This document shows, in pieces, positions 54,751 through 63,853 of a stretch of DNA of 64,000 nucleotides (position 1 is the stretch's first letter; every line of letters starts with the position of its first letter). Source of the DNA: Neobacillus pocheonensis (lineage in GTDB: Bacteria > Bacillota > Bacilli > Bacillales > Cytobacillaceae); NCBI GenBank assembly GCA_023702235.1, contig JAMQCR010000002.1, positions 620,001 to 684,000 on the forward strand. Reading direction: 5' to 3'. Below the pieces are notes generated by a model. The model saw only the letters and a program-made list of their open reading frames with translations. It made no database searches and was not told where the DNA came from. The position numbers were made by a program, and so were the translations under genes.

Positions 54751-55056
54751 GGTTTGTCTTAATCCCGAATGCAGCTTTACGTCCTGGAACAGCCTTCATG
54801 TGTTGTGCATTAACAACTAAAAACTCAATATCTTCAGCTTCTAGTAAATTAACAATTGGCTTCCAATACACACTCGTACTCTCCATGGCAACACATGAGT
54901 ACATTTATGCTGCATAATCCAATCAACCAATTGTAATAGAAATACAGTTTTAGTCGAAAACGTTTGAATCTCCTTTCCTTCTGGAGTCATAATACATGAA
55001 GTAATGTTATCTTTATGGACATCCATACCACAGGCTCTTTCAATGACAATTTCCAT
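54743..55056 (-). pseudogene. IS110-family transposase, N-terminal fragment
   Basis: AGAAAGGATG precedes the ATG at 55056. ERACGMDVHKDNITSCIMT holds the first Asp of the DEDD motif; after a one-base slip near 54893 it continues ESTSVYWKPIVNLLEAEDI and VVNAQHMKAVPGRK, the usual RuvC-like region, and stops after about 105 residues. It matches in place the part missing from the remnant at 10578-11268, but the two lie 43 kb apart. Confidence 0.82.
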
Positions 55057-55153
55057 TGAAAACATCCTTTCTACGGCTCCGAATATAATTAGAGGCTGGT
55101 GCGGAAGGAAACCCTTATCTACCTTTCTTATCAAAAAATAGGTGTTTTCTTTA

Positions 55154-56332
55154 TTAATATTTCTTCTCATCAATATACTGAGCTGCATCATTTTCCTTTT
55201 TCATGATTTCCTTCAAATAAATTTCCGTGGTTGTTACTTTCTTATGACCCAATGTATTTTGGATAAACAAGAGAGGAGCTCCACTTCGATGGGCTTCCTG
55301 GGCAAAATAGTGACGAAACCAATGGGGTGTCACATTTCCCTGTTTATATTTTATAAAATCAAAATTGGTTTGCTTGATGATATTGGTTACATATTTAGAC
55401 AAATCCCTAAAATCATAAGCCTTTCCCCGATTGGTTGTAAACAATGGAGTCTTGTCAGTTGGGTCTAGATGTGGGGAAAGCCTTCTTCTTACCCTCAATG
55501 TTTGGAGTCTCTCGAAAACCAATTTCTTGATCAAGGCATGTCGGATTTCATCCCGTTTCCCCTGAACCCTAAAATAATATTCTCCTATTCCGGAATCGTA
55601 GTAGAGGTCACACCAACGACCTTGAGCAATCTCCTGTATCCTGAGTCCAGTGGTCGCCAAAAGCGTCAATAACGCGTGATTGAACGGGTGATTTTGATAA
55701 TAATCAATTAATGCTTTCGCTTCTACATAAGAGAGATCCCGGTCCGGCCGATCCTTCATACGCACCTCATTGTTCAGAAAAGCCATATGTAAAGGGATTT
55801 TTATATATTCCACTTCATGCAGCCACTTCAAAAAACTCTTGATGACAACAATCTTTCTGGCCATGGTGGCAATGCTGTACCCGATTTTCCTATTCCTTAG
55901 TGGAGCCTCGTTTTTGAGCCATTCCTGATAACGCCTCACATGACGCCGATCCAGATTCTTAAGTAAGGAACCTTCCGTAAAATCCACTACATCCTCTTTG
56001 AAAAATTCTTCATGAGACACCAACATTCCATAAAACTGAAGCAGATCCCGGATGTACTCTTTTTTTGTTTCTTCCTTTTTATTGTATTCCTCTTGGATAT
56101 GGGACGGTTTGTGAACGAAAGTATACATCATCATTTCATCAGTGAAATTTTTATATAGATATTGTTTTTGTCTTTCATTGTCATCAATGAATGATTCTAA
56201 ATCAGAAGTATAAGAAGGATTGTTTAAAAACTGTTGTACTAAATCAATCTTATTTAATGTAGGTTTCATTAAATCACTGATGTTTTTGTTTAAAGGTAAA
56301 TTATTAATATGTATTCGATTACTATCATCCAT
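55154..56332 (-). CDS. Tyrosine recombinase/integrase
   Basis: 392 residues. The long N-terminal domain has a core-binding part near RRYQEWLKNEAPLRNRK. Catalytic residues: R in ATTGLRIQEIAQG, K in VQGKRDEIRHA, HxxR in PHWFRHYFAQ, H in LGHKKVTTTE and Y in IYLKE. AAAGAGGTAATGATA precedes the ATG at 56332. Such long recombinases are frequent on Bacillus plasmids and integrated elements. It is divergent from an HTH gene across a 357-bp AT-rich region. Confidence 0.88.
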   Translation of the reverse strand: MDDSNRIHINNLPLNKNISDLMKPTLNKIDLVQQFLNNPSYTSDLESFIDDNERQKQYLYKNFTDEMMMYTFVHKPSHIQEEYNKKEETKKEYIRDLLQFYGMLVSHEEFFKEDVVDFTEGSLLKNLDRRHVRRYQEWLKNEAPLRNRKIGYSIATMARKIVVIKSFLKWLHEVEYIKIPLHMAFLNNEVRMKDRPDRDLSYVEAKALIDYYQNHPFNHALLTLLATTGLRIQEIAQGRWCDLYYDSGIGEYYFRVQGKRDEIRHALIKKLVFERLQTLRVRRRLSPHLDPTDKTPLFTTNRGKAYDFRDLSKYVTNIIKQTNFDFIKYKQGNVTPHWFRHYFAQEAHRSGAPLLFIQNTLGHKKVTTTEIYLKEIMKKENDAAQYIDEKKY

Positions 56333-56689
56333 TATCATTACCTCTTTGAAATTTATTGCAAAAATAACCAATATTTATATTCATTATAGCATGTAACTAT
56401 CGAGTTATCTTTAAATAAATCTATAGAATAATAAGAGAACTTCCTAAAAATAGTCCATTTTTAAGGATTGAACATGACTTTTGCACAATAAAGTGAAATG
56501 TACATAAATAATCATTAAATGATAATTAAATACAATAAAATATATTATTTATGATATCTTTAAATTAAAAGTATAGTTATGTGTTAAATAACATATTTAA
56601 TCAAAACATCTTCATAAACAACCTATTATCGTTGTTCATTGTTTCTATTATTATCCAATGGTAGAATAGTATATATGTAAGGAGAAGGG
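56333..56689. other. AT-rich divergent region
   Basis: It contains an AT-rich symmetric stretch (AATCATTAAATGATAATT, about 56510-56527) between the integrase and the HTH gene. It may hold promoters or a recombination site. Confidence 0.3.
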
Positions 56690-57700
56690 ATGAACATGAT
56701 GGAAACTATCGATTTGGGACTGACAACCAAAGAAGTAGCAGAAACGTTAGGAGTTACGGAACAAACCATATACAACTACGTCAAAGAAGGGAGGATCACT
56801 CCTTGGAATAAAGAGACGTGGAAAATGGACGGAACCTATCTCTTCCATGCGGAAGAAGTGGAAAGGATCGAGGGTGAGCAGAAAAAGCCTGGATTCACGA
56901 CAAAAGAGATCGTTGCTTATTTAGAAGGATTCAATATTAAGGTTTCACCTTCCACTGTCATCAGTAAGATGAAATCCAGAGAACTTCCGGCAGTCATGAA
57001 GCCGTATCGAAACATCGATACGTTCTTCGTGAAAAAAGAAGATCTGGACGCAAACCTCCATCTGTTCAACAGGGTGAAGGGAAGGGAGAAATTCTATAAT
57101 AAGAAAACAGGATATTTTTTATTCCAGCCGTTCGAGAACAAGGAGACTGGTGAATTTGCCCGGATCATGAAGTGGGATGGAACCGGGAATGGAAAGGCTT
57201 TGACCAACCAGGAGCGGGAGCTATTGATCAAAGATTTAAAGCAGCAGGGGTTCGAACCTGTCATCGAATGGGACGGGGAGATCACCAATAACAAAAAAGG
57301 ATCCGTTATGTTGAAATTGATCAAACCGAAACAGGTGAAATCGCTGACGTTTGATTTGATTGATCAATTCTATCGGATTGCTGGCCCTACTAACTTGAAG
57401 TTGGACGTTTTGGATGGTGATATTAAGATCGAAATGAAACCAATACTCCTTCCGTTCTATAAAACTGAACATCGTGATGAAATAGACTTGTTGAAAAGTA
57501 GCCTTGTAGAAGGAAAAATGATCTTGAGGCCAAATGGTGTCGTTCTAGATAGCGATTTGGTTTCCTTTGTGGCTTATGGATCCACTCTATTAAAAGAACA
57601 GGTGAAGGAGTATGCGGAAATAGAAGGGTTAACACAAGAGGAATTTATTATACAAAGTTTAAAAGAAGCCATTCAGAGACGAAAACACAAAATGTATTAG
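56690..57700 (+). CDS. Helix-turn-helix protein, plasmid type
   Basis: 336 residues. An N-terminal MerR/excisionase-like HTH (LTTKEVAETLGVTEQTIYNY) is followed by a second HTH-like segment (FTTKEIVAYLEGFNIKVSPST), then a domain without a recognised name and a C-terminal basic helix. AAGGAGAAGGG lies before the ATG. The protein is of a kind often found on Bacillus plasmids next to recombinases. A role in replication control or excision is inference. Confidence 0.65.
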   Translation: MNMMETIDLGLTTKEVAETLGVTEQTIYNYVKEGRITPWNKETWKMDGTYLFHAEEVERIEGEQKKPGFTTKEIVAYLEGFNIKVSPSTVISKMKSRELPAVMKPYRNIDTFFVKKEDLDANLHLFNRVKGREKFYNKKTGYFLFQPFENKETGEFARIMKWDGTGNGKALTNQERELLIKDLKQQGFEPVIEWDGEITNNKKGSVMLKLIKPKQVKSLTFDLIDQFYRIAGPTNLKLDVLDGDIKIEMKPILLPFYKTEHRDEIDLLKSSLVEGKMILRPNGVVLDSDLVSFVAYGSTLLKEQVKEYAEIEGLTQEEFIIQSLKEAIQRRKHKMY

Positions 57701-58025
57701 CTACCGCAAAATATCCAAAAGCTGCTGGTGAAAGATGTCCAGAATCTACTAAACAATAAAGCTGGTACATCTTTGCCCATATCTTTGGTATACCAGCATT
57801 AACATTATTGGTAAATAAGTCAAATCGAATGGCACTAAAGGGGGGAATAAAAGCCCTAGTATTCAATTCATAAATAATTTTCATCAAAATACAAGGAAAG
57901 CATCAAATTAAAAATTTATTCCAAAGACATAATTATATAGGATATTGTGAAGGAATTCACTTTAAGTAACGGGTTGCTATAGTTTAACAGTAGGGTTACT
58001 ACTTGTGATGAAACAAAAATCAATT
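57701..58025. other. Gap with one degenerate repeat copy
   Basis: GATATTGTGAAGGAATTCACTT at 57941-57962 followed by AACGGGTTGCT resembles the repeat at 14493. No gene is seen. Confidence 0.35.
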
Positions 58026-58208
58026 TTAATAAATATGCTTAATAGAAGATAAACGAATTTTTAACGATTTCTGTTTTTCATCTTTTAGTGAAAGGATTTC
58101 TTCAATTATATTAAGTTTTTCAGCACGTCCTTTAATTGTTTGTAAGGCACCATTCGTATAATAAACAATAGTAATTAGTTTTTTCTCAGTTAATTTTTTT
58201 AAAAACAT
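58026..58208 (-). CDS. YolD-like small protein
   Basis: 60 residues: KLITIVYYTNGALQTIKGR and KIRLSSIKHIY form the small beta-barrel pattern of YolD-like proteins, which occur on phages and plasmids. AAAGGTGG is 8 nt before the ATG at 58208. The function is unknown; in B. subtilis YolD-type genes are often next to Y-family polymerase genes, which is not the case here. Confidence 0.5.
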   Translation of the reverse strand: MFLKKLTEKKLITIVYYTNGALQTIKGRAEKLNIIEEILSLKDEKQKSLKIRLSSIKHIY

Positions 58209-58873
58209 ATATATTTCCACCTTTAAGAGTATGTTTTAACCACTAAAACATTATATATAACGGATGTTAAGTTTAGATAAATGAGGTGTGACAAATTTAT
58301 GAACTTTAAAAGATGGATTTAAAGAAAAAACTATCCCTAATTGGGAAAAACTCTTTAGAGTTTAGCCAACTTTGGAATAAGGGCAATTGACTTTTATTAT
58401 TGTTTCACTAACAGGTGCTTGATGTAAAGATTAGGTTCCGGCGGGTACGTAACCTAATGATCGCTACAACGGTCTTTTTTTCTTGTTGAATTAATGAGAA
58501 GGACAGAACTATGTATTGGTCTTTTTCTTTTGTTTAGTTCTTATTCAAGTAACGGCGCAATTCTTCAGTAAGAGTTGTGCTCTAAAGATCAGCTGCCATT
58601 GTCGGCAGCTTTTCTTATTGAATGTGGGAGTTTAGTGACATAAGGGTTTCGCTCCTCGCATCATTGGTAAGTACAGCAATATTGCTCCACTTGATACTTT
58701 CCAATTGTCTGTTATGGGACAGTCATCCAGAGCACGGAGGGTGAAATTGGGGGTAGATGGTGGATGAAGACATTTTGATTTCTGAATTATGACCCAAATT
58801 GGACACAGCGCCTTTAAAGCCTTCATTGAAAACCTGTCCACATCGTTTCTGCATTAAATTAGAAACTGACCAT
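58209..58873. other. Gap with two hairpins
   Basis: ATTAGGTT...AACCTAAT (58430-58458) is followed by T-rich DNA. AGCTGCC-N6-GGCAGCT (58591-58610) with TTTT behind it is a terminator. CAAGTAACGGCGCAATTCTTC near 58544 resembles other dispersed repeats of the window. No gene is recognised. Confidence 0.45.
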
Positions 58874-59215
58874 TATTTCCTATCGGAATGATATCCTTAC
58901 CTTCATGGATGATTTACATATAAAACCAAATGAATTTGTGACCTCAACAGATGTAAGAAAATGGATTAACGGTATGCTGCATCCAAACGATGGAAAGTCT
59001 TTGGCTATCACAACGATTAACCGTCGTTTAAATGCGTTACGCAGTTTTTATTCATGGGCTCGAAAAAATAAAAAGCTGCAGCATAATCCAATGGAAGAAA
59101 TTCAGGATAGAAAATCGGCCGATGAAGATCAAGAAAAAAATCATGTGGCTCACAGAAGAGGAATTTAAATCGTGTGAGAAAAACACCGGTTAAAAGCAGG
59201 GGAGTGGATACTTAA
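58874..59215 (+). pseudogene. Deleted second copy of the 35-kb tyrosine recombinase
   Basis: From ATTTCCTATCGGAATGATAT the DNA runs about 92 percent identical (by eye) to 35323-35680, coding the same N-terminal domain (MDDLHIKPNEFVTSTDVRK). It lacks start and catalytic domain, has an extra A at 59140 and a short deletion after GAGGAATTT. Downstream, ATAGAAGAAACTCGT (59262) also occurs after the first copy (36246), so the copy is an internal-deletion derivative. Confidence 0.85.
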
Positions 59216-59288
59216 AGTTAGTTAAAGAAAATGAAGGAAATCTTTTAAAAATGTTAAATTATTAATAGAAGAAACTCGTATAAAATAG

Positions 59289-59384
59289 CCTTTACTTCTC
59301 GGAGCAAAGTCGGATGGTTCTGGCAATGGCGGAGGAGGGGATAGCAGCGGACCAAGCTGTTCGAGTTGCTCCAGCTGCTGTTAA
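59289..59384 (+). pseudogene. Cys-rich C-terminal remnant
   Basis: The frame reads GNGGGGDSSGPSCSSCSSCC and stop, without a start codon. Gly/Ser/Cys tails of this kind end some Bacillus membrane proteins. The rest of the gene is absent. Confidence 0.3.
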
Positions 59385-59503
59385 TGAAGACTTAAAAGTG
59401 AAATTTTATTGATATTAAAAAGTTAAAGCATGGATCTAAAAATATACAAAAGAAAGTAATTTATCTCTATAAAAAAATAGTTTAATTAAGAGAGGTTGTA
59501 GAA

Positions 59504-60595
59504 ATGAGTAAAATCAATGAAATTCAAAATAAATTAGGCGAATTAAACGGTGGCGAGTTTCAAAAATTAATGGATGCATATTTTGCTAAAGAATATAAAG
59601 GAAATCTATATCCTATAGGATCTGTGTTAGAAAATAATAATACTAAAACTGGTACTCCGGATACTCTTATAAAGCCAAATGAAGGAAAATATGTATATAT
59701 TGAATATACGGTACAGAAAAACAATATAGTTTCTAAATTCAAAGATGATATTCAAAAATGTCTAGATAAAGATAAAACAGGTATTCCCAATGAACAAATA
59801 GGTAAGATAATTTGTTGTTGTCATACGAGATTAGGAAGCGGAGAAATAGAAGAACTAACTTCGGAAGGTAGAATAAAAGGTGTAAATGTAGAAGTAGTTT
59901 CTTTAGATGCCCTAGCTTATAAATTAATAAATTATCCTTTAATTATTAATGACTTTTTAGGAATATCTATTGATACTCAACAAATTTTAGATTTGGAGGA
60001 TTTTATAAAATTTAATGATAGTGGTAAACTTGCCACACCTTTAGATATTGATATTTTTGGTAGAAAAGAAGAAATAACAGATATAATTAAATCAATAGAT
60101 GAAAATCAAATAACAGTGCTTTCAGGGTTACCCGGCATAGGAAAAACTAGACTCTCTTTGGAAAGCATTAGAGAGTTCAGAATTAAACATAATGATTATG
60201 AATTGAGATGTTTAAGAAATAATGGGCAAAACATATATGATGATTTAAATCTATATTTTAATAAACCGGGTTATTATTTGTTAATGATTGATGATGCAAA
60301 CTTAATGACCAATATCCAATTAATATTAGATTTGTTTAGTTGGGAGTCTAGAAGCGTACATATAAAGTTGTTACTAACTGTGAGAGAATATGCAGAACTA
60401 AAAATAATTGATAGAATTTCAAAATACCAGTATAAATTATTTAAAATTAAACCTTTAAATGAAGAAAATATTAAGTTATTGTGTGAACATTTTGAAGTAG
60501 TAAATCTAAAATATATTGAGCGAATAAATGAAATTTCAAAAGGCAATCCTAGATTAGCTATTATGGCATGTACTTCAGCCAAACGAGAGAAATAA
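59504..60595 (+). CDS. Nuclease-STAND NTPase, N-terminal part
   Basis: 363 residues after AAGAGAGG. The first about 150 residues look like a PD-(D/E)xK nuclease: GGEFQKLMDAYF (Glu18), TPD (Asp53) and YVYIEYTVQK (Glu67). Then a P-loop NTPase with Walker A LSGLPGIGKTR, Walker B YYLLMIDDAN, an Arg-containing LLLTVREYA strand and GNPRLA, which resembles the GxP motif of STAND ATPases. The TAA at 60593 is followed at once by the frame of the next entry; removing one A from AAA joins them (KRENNLKSIANVV). AT-rich, unlike its neighbours. Likely an anti-phage protein of the Avs type. Confidence 0.75.
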   Translation: MSKINEIQNKLGELNGGEFQKLMDAYFAKEYKGNLYPIGSVLENNNTKTGTPDTLIKPNEGKYVYIEYTVQKNNIVSKFKDDIQKCLDKDKTGIPNEQIGKIICCCHTRLGSGEIEELTSEGRIKGVNVEVVSLDALAYKLINYPLIINDFLGISIDTQQILDLEDFIKFNDSGKLATPLDIDIFGRKEEITDIIKSIDENQITVLSGLPGIGKTRLSLESIREFRIKHNDYELRCLRNNGQNIYDDLNLYFNKPGYYLLMIDDANLMTNIQLILDLFSWESRSVHIKLLLTVREYAELKIIDRISKYQYKLFKIKPLNEENIKLLCEHFEVVNLKYIERINEISKGNPRLAIMACTSAKREK

Positions 60596-60596
60596 T

Positions 60597-63218
60597 TTGA
60601 AAAGTATAGCAAATGTTGTAGATTTAGTAGAATCTTATTATAAAGATATTAAATTACATTTTGAAACGGAATTAGAGAATAAAGAGCTTTTAAAAGTTGC
60701 AGCAATTCTTAGTTTTTTAAATCATGTTAATTTAAAAGATGATGAAAATATTGAAGTAATATGTGAGATTGCGAATATTGAGAAAGAAACTTTTTCAAAC
60801 CTCATTTCCAAACTACATCATATGGAAATAATTGACATTTATGAAGATGAACTTATTAAAATTTCAGATCAAATATTAAGTGTTTATCTTTTTTATTTAA
60901 CAATATTTAAAGAAAAGTTACTTTCATACAAATTGTTACTTGATAAATATTATCCACGATTAAAGAATAGGATTGTAGAAAATTTAAACAGTGTGTTTTC
61001 CTATTTTTACAAAGAAGATAATTTAAAATTAGTAAAAGAAGCAATAAAAAAGAAATATGAAGAGGATATCAAAAGTAGTAGTGAAGAGGAGTTAGAGGAA
61101 TATCTAAAGCTTTTTTGGATTGCACTTGAAATTGAGGGGCTGCTATATGCCAAAAATAAAATTGAAGGCTTTCCTATAGAAGAAATTACTGTTAACTTCA
61201 AATTTGAATTAACAAATAATGATAAAAGATATTCTAATATTTTGACTCTGCTGGCGCAATATAAAAATTCAAGATATTATTTAGAAGCTATTGATTTAAT
61301 TTTGTTATATCTAGAAAAGAAACCATCAGAATTCTCTTCTGTGTATTACGTATTAACTGATAATTTTGGCTTTGATGAGAAATCAGCGGGTTATGGTTAT
61401 ACTCAAGAATTAGAATTATTAAAGAAAATTGAGCAAAGATATAGTTTAAAAAAAGATATTCTTTTTACTAATTTTTTAGTTGAAATTCTTGAATATTACT
61501 TGAAATTCAATCATGAGCATACAAGATTGAAAGGTAATAAAATGGTAACGTTTTATAATATCCCACTCTATTTAGAAGATAACTTACCTGAGATTCGAGA
61601 GAGAGTATGGGAGAGGTTAAGAGAGTTATATAAGCAACGAATTCATTTAGATGATATTCATGAGTGTCTATATAATTATGCACGAGGCAATATAGAATTA
61701 ATTGATATAGATATATTAAAGTTCGATAAGAACTTTATTGAAATAATAATTAATGAGATAAAAGAATTCACTTTAGAGCAAAGTATAGTTTTTAATAGGT
61801 TGAAGAATTTATTGCAAAGATATGAAGTTTGTTTAAATGATGACTTGGAAGAATTAATAAATACTTATGAATATCAAATTTATCAGAAATTATTTAGCGA
61901 AGCGAAACATAAAGAATCAGATAGATTAGCTGAGGAGGCAGAACTAATCGCATGGTCTAATGAACTTTCGGAAGAAAATTTCCGTTGCCTATTCAAAATT
62001 TGCAATGAGGTAATTACTATCGAGTACTTGAGTTCTAAAAAATATGTGGCAGGTAATAGGATAGAAACTTTACTTTTAAATACCCCTCAAAATAAAAGAA
62101 TGAACATCTTAGATGTGTTTTTTAATGCAAATATAAAAATTAATGTACATCCAGGAAATATAATAAAAAGTATAGAGGATTTAGAACAGCTAGAAAATAA
62201 TATATTACCTTTAGAATTTTTTAATAAAAGCTATTGGTTATACTATATATATAGAGAATGTAGTTTTTCTACTACTAATGGTGACCTGTTAAAAAAGATA
62301 TATGATTATTTCAATCAACCTGAAGGAGAAGTTGTAGGTTATTCTAGAGACATCTCTTTTTTAGAATCATTTATAGGTATAGATGATAATGTATTTATTA
62401 ATGTTATAAACAGTCTGTTAAAACAAGAGGATATAGTAGTCCTTAGAGGTTTAGAACATTTTTTAAATAGTTTTATCGATAACGAAAAATATATTGCCTC
62501 TTACTTGAAGAACGATGTAGATTTATTGAAAAATATATATCTAAGATTTTTAAAAATAAAACAATATTTTGATTATGATTCTGGTATCTTAAAAGTATTA
62601 ACAAGATGGAATCCAAATATTTTAAAAGAAATTTTAGAAGATATTTTTGAAAATGAAACAACAACACATAAGTTCAAGGAAGATATAGATCTACAATTTA
62701 TATGGGAAGAAGAAAATTGGCGTGAGCTATCAGAATCTATAAGTGAACTAATTGTAAAATATATAAAAGCTCCTAATAAATATTTTGCAACAATGGATTT
62801 ATTAGAGAAGATACTCCATTTGGGCACTAAGAGATCTAATGAATTTAGTTATAGGCTTTTTGAATGGATTGATTCAAAAATTACATTATGGGCAGAAGAT
62901 GAGGAATTAATAAAAGTCTTATTTGAATGTTTATCAAATTTTAACGATGATCAGCAGATTGAATGGATATTAAAATTGATACAAATAAAATCAGAATTTG
63001 ACTTTTTTACAAAGATTCCTTTTTTTTCGCATATCTTCTCATGGAGTGGAAGTGAAATACCAAGTTTAAAAGGTAGACAGTTATTTTATAAACAACTCGA
63101 AAATAGAATAGAAGGGATCCAATTTCTAGAACATAAACATTGGCTACAGAAAAAAATGGATTCAATTGAACATCGGATCAGAGAGGTTAAAATTAAAGAG
63201 TTAATTGAAGACATATAA
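60597..63218 (+). CDS. Nuclease-STAND NTPase, C-terminal helical part
   Basis: 873 residues, starting TTG if read alone, but continuous with the preceding entry after a one-base correction (about 1,236 residues together). A winged-helix-like stretch (LLKVAAILSFLNHVNL) follows the NTPase, then a very long all-helical region without recognised motifs, as expected for the ligand-sensing repeats of STAND proteins. The DNA is about 30 percent GC by eye. Two separate polypeptides made by re-initiation (GAGAGA lies before the TTG) is an alternative. Confidence 0.7.
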   Translation: MKSIANVVDLVESYYKDIKLHFETELENKELLKVAAILSFLNHVNLKDDENIEVICEIANIEKETFSNLISKLHHMEIIDIYEDELIKISDQILSVYLFYLTIFKEKLLSYKLLLDKYYPRLKNRIVENLNSVFSYFYKEDNLKLVKEAIKKKYEEDIKSSSEEELEEYLKLFWIALEIEGLLYAKNKIEGFPIEEITVNFKFELTNNDKRYSNILTLLAQYKNSRYYLEAIDLILLYLEKKPSEFSSVYYVLTDNFGFDEKSAGYGYTQELELLKKIEQRYSLKKDILFTNFLVEILEYYLKFNHEHTRLKGNKMVTFYNIPLYLEDNLPEIRERVWERLRELYKQRIHLDDIHECLYNYARGNIELIDIDILKFDKNFIEIIINEIKEFTLEQSIVFNRLKNLLQRYEVCLNDDLEELINTYEYQIYQKLFSEAKHKESDRLAEEAELIAWSNELSEENFRCLFKICNEVITIEYLSSKKYVAGNRIETLLLNTPQNKRMNILDVFFNANIKINVHPGNIIKSIEDLEQLENNILPLEFFNKSYWLYYIYRECSFSTTNGDLLKKIYDYFNQPEGEVVGYSRDISFLESFIGIDDNVFINVINSLLKQEDIVVLRGLEHFLNSFIDNEKYIASYLKNDVDLLKNIYLRFLKIKQYFDYDSGILKVLTRWNPNILKEILEDIFENETTTHKFKEDIDLQFIWEEENWRELSESISELIVKYIKAPNKYFATMDLLEKILHLGTKRSNEFSYRLFEWIDSKITLWAEDEELIKVLFECLSNFNDDQQIEWILKLIQIKSEFDFFTKIPFFSHIFSWSGSEIPSLKGRQLFYKQLENRIEGIQFLEHKHWLQKKMDSIEHRIREVKIKELIEDI

Positions 63219-63437
63219 ATATTTGTTTTAATCAAATTTTATTATAAAAATAAATTTCATCTTAGAGTAGAAGCGGGTCATTTTAATCAATCTTTACTTA
63301 AAATGACTTGCTTAACTTTCTTTAAAAAAGTTGCTCCAATATGGGTTTATAACGATATGTTGCTAATTTACTTATTAGTGAATATTCCTCATTCTTTGAC
63401 GTTAAAAATATTATCATTTATGGACCAACCCTAAATC
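63219..63437. other. Non-coding 3' flank of the STAND gene
   Basis: AT-rich DNA without a recognised gene or a clear terminator. Confidence 0.35.
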
Positions 63438-63515
63438 AAAAGTGCCGGTAAAAAACCTAACGGGTTCGCTTTTGGGGTGCAAAAGTAAAAGTCAGTTTAT
63501 AAATGGTACTAAAAA

Positions 63516-63545
63516 AAGGAAGGTTATATTCAGCCTTCCTTTTTA
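63516..63545. terminator. Bidirectional terminator
   Basis: AAGGAAGG pairs with CCTTCCTT around a 10-nt loop, with A and T runs outside. Confidence 0.65.
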
Positions 63546-63584
63546 TTGTTTTATCGTTTTGGCACATCAAATGGTATAAGTTTA

Positions 63585-63790
63585 ATAATTCTTTTGTATG
63601 CTCTGGTAACCTTCCAGTTTGATTTTTCCACTTAATTTGGCTTTGGTAGGAATAAATTCAATGTACTATTCTCCTACTGAAATAACAACTATATTGGTAC
63701 TCATTTTGGTAAGGGTAATATACTCTTCATAAATTATTTCCAGTTCAGAAACACTATACATATCCCTGCCAAAATCGAAGTCATTTTACA
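63585..63790 (-). pseudogene. Decayed hypothetical frame
   Basis: The minus strand reads DFDFGRDMYSVSELEIIYEE, YITLTKMSTNIVVISVGE and, after a TAG, YIEFIPTKAKLSGKIKLEG. The composition is protein-like but interrupted and without a start. Not recognised. Confidence 0.3.
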
Positions 63791-63813
63791 AATAGTCCTT
63801 TAATACCAAGAAA

Positions 63814-63853
63814 AGAGGCGTGTCGAACAGTTGCCAGTTCGCACGCCTTTTAG
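63814..63853. terminator. Intrinsic terminator-like hairpin
   Basis: GGCGTG-T-CGAAC pairs with GTTCG-C-ACGCC and is followed by TTTT. Confidence 0.6.
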
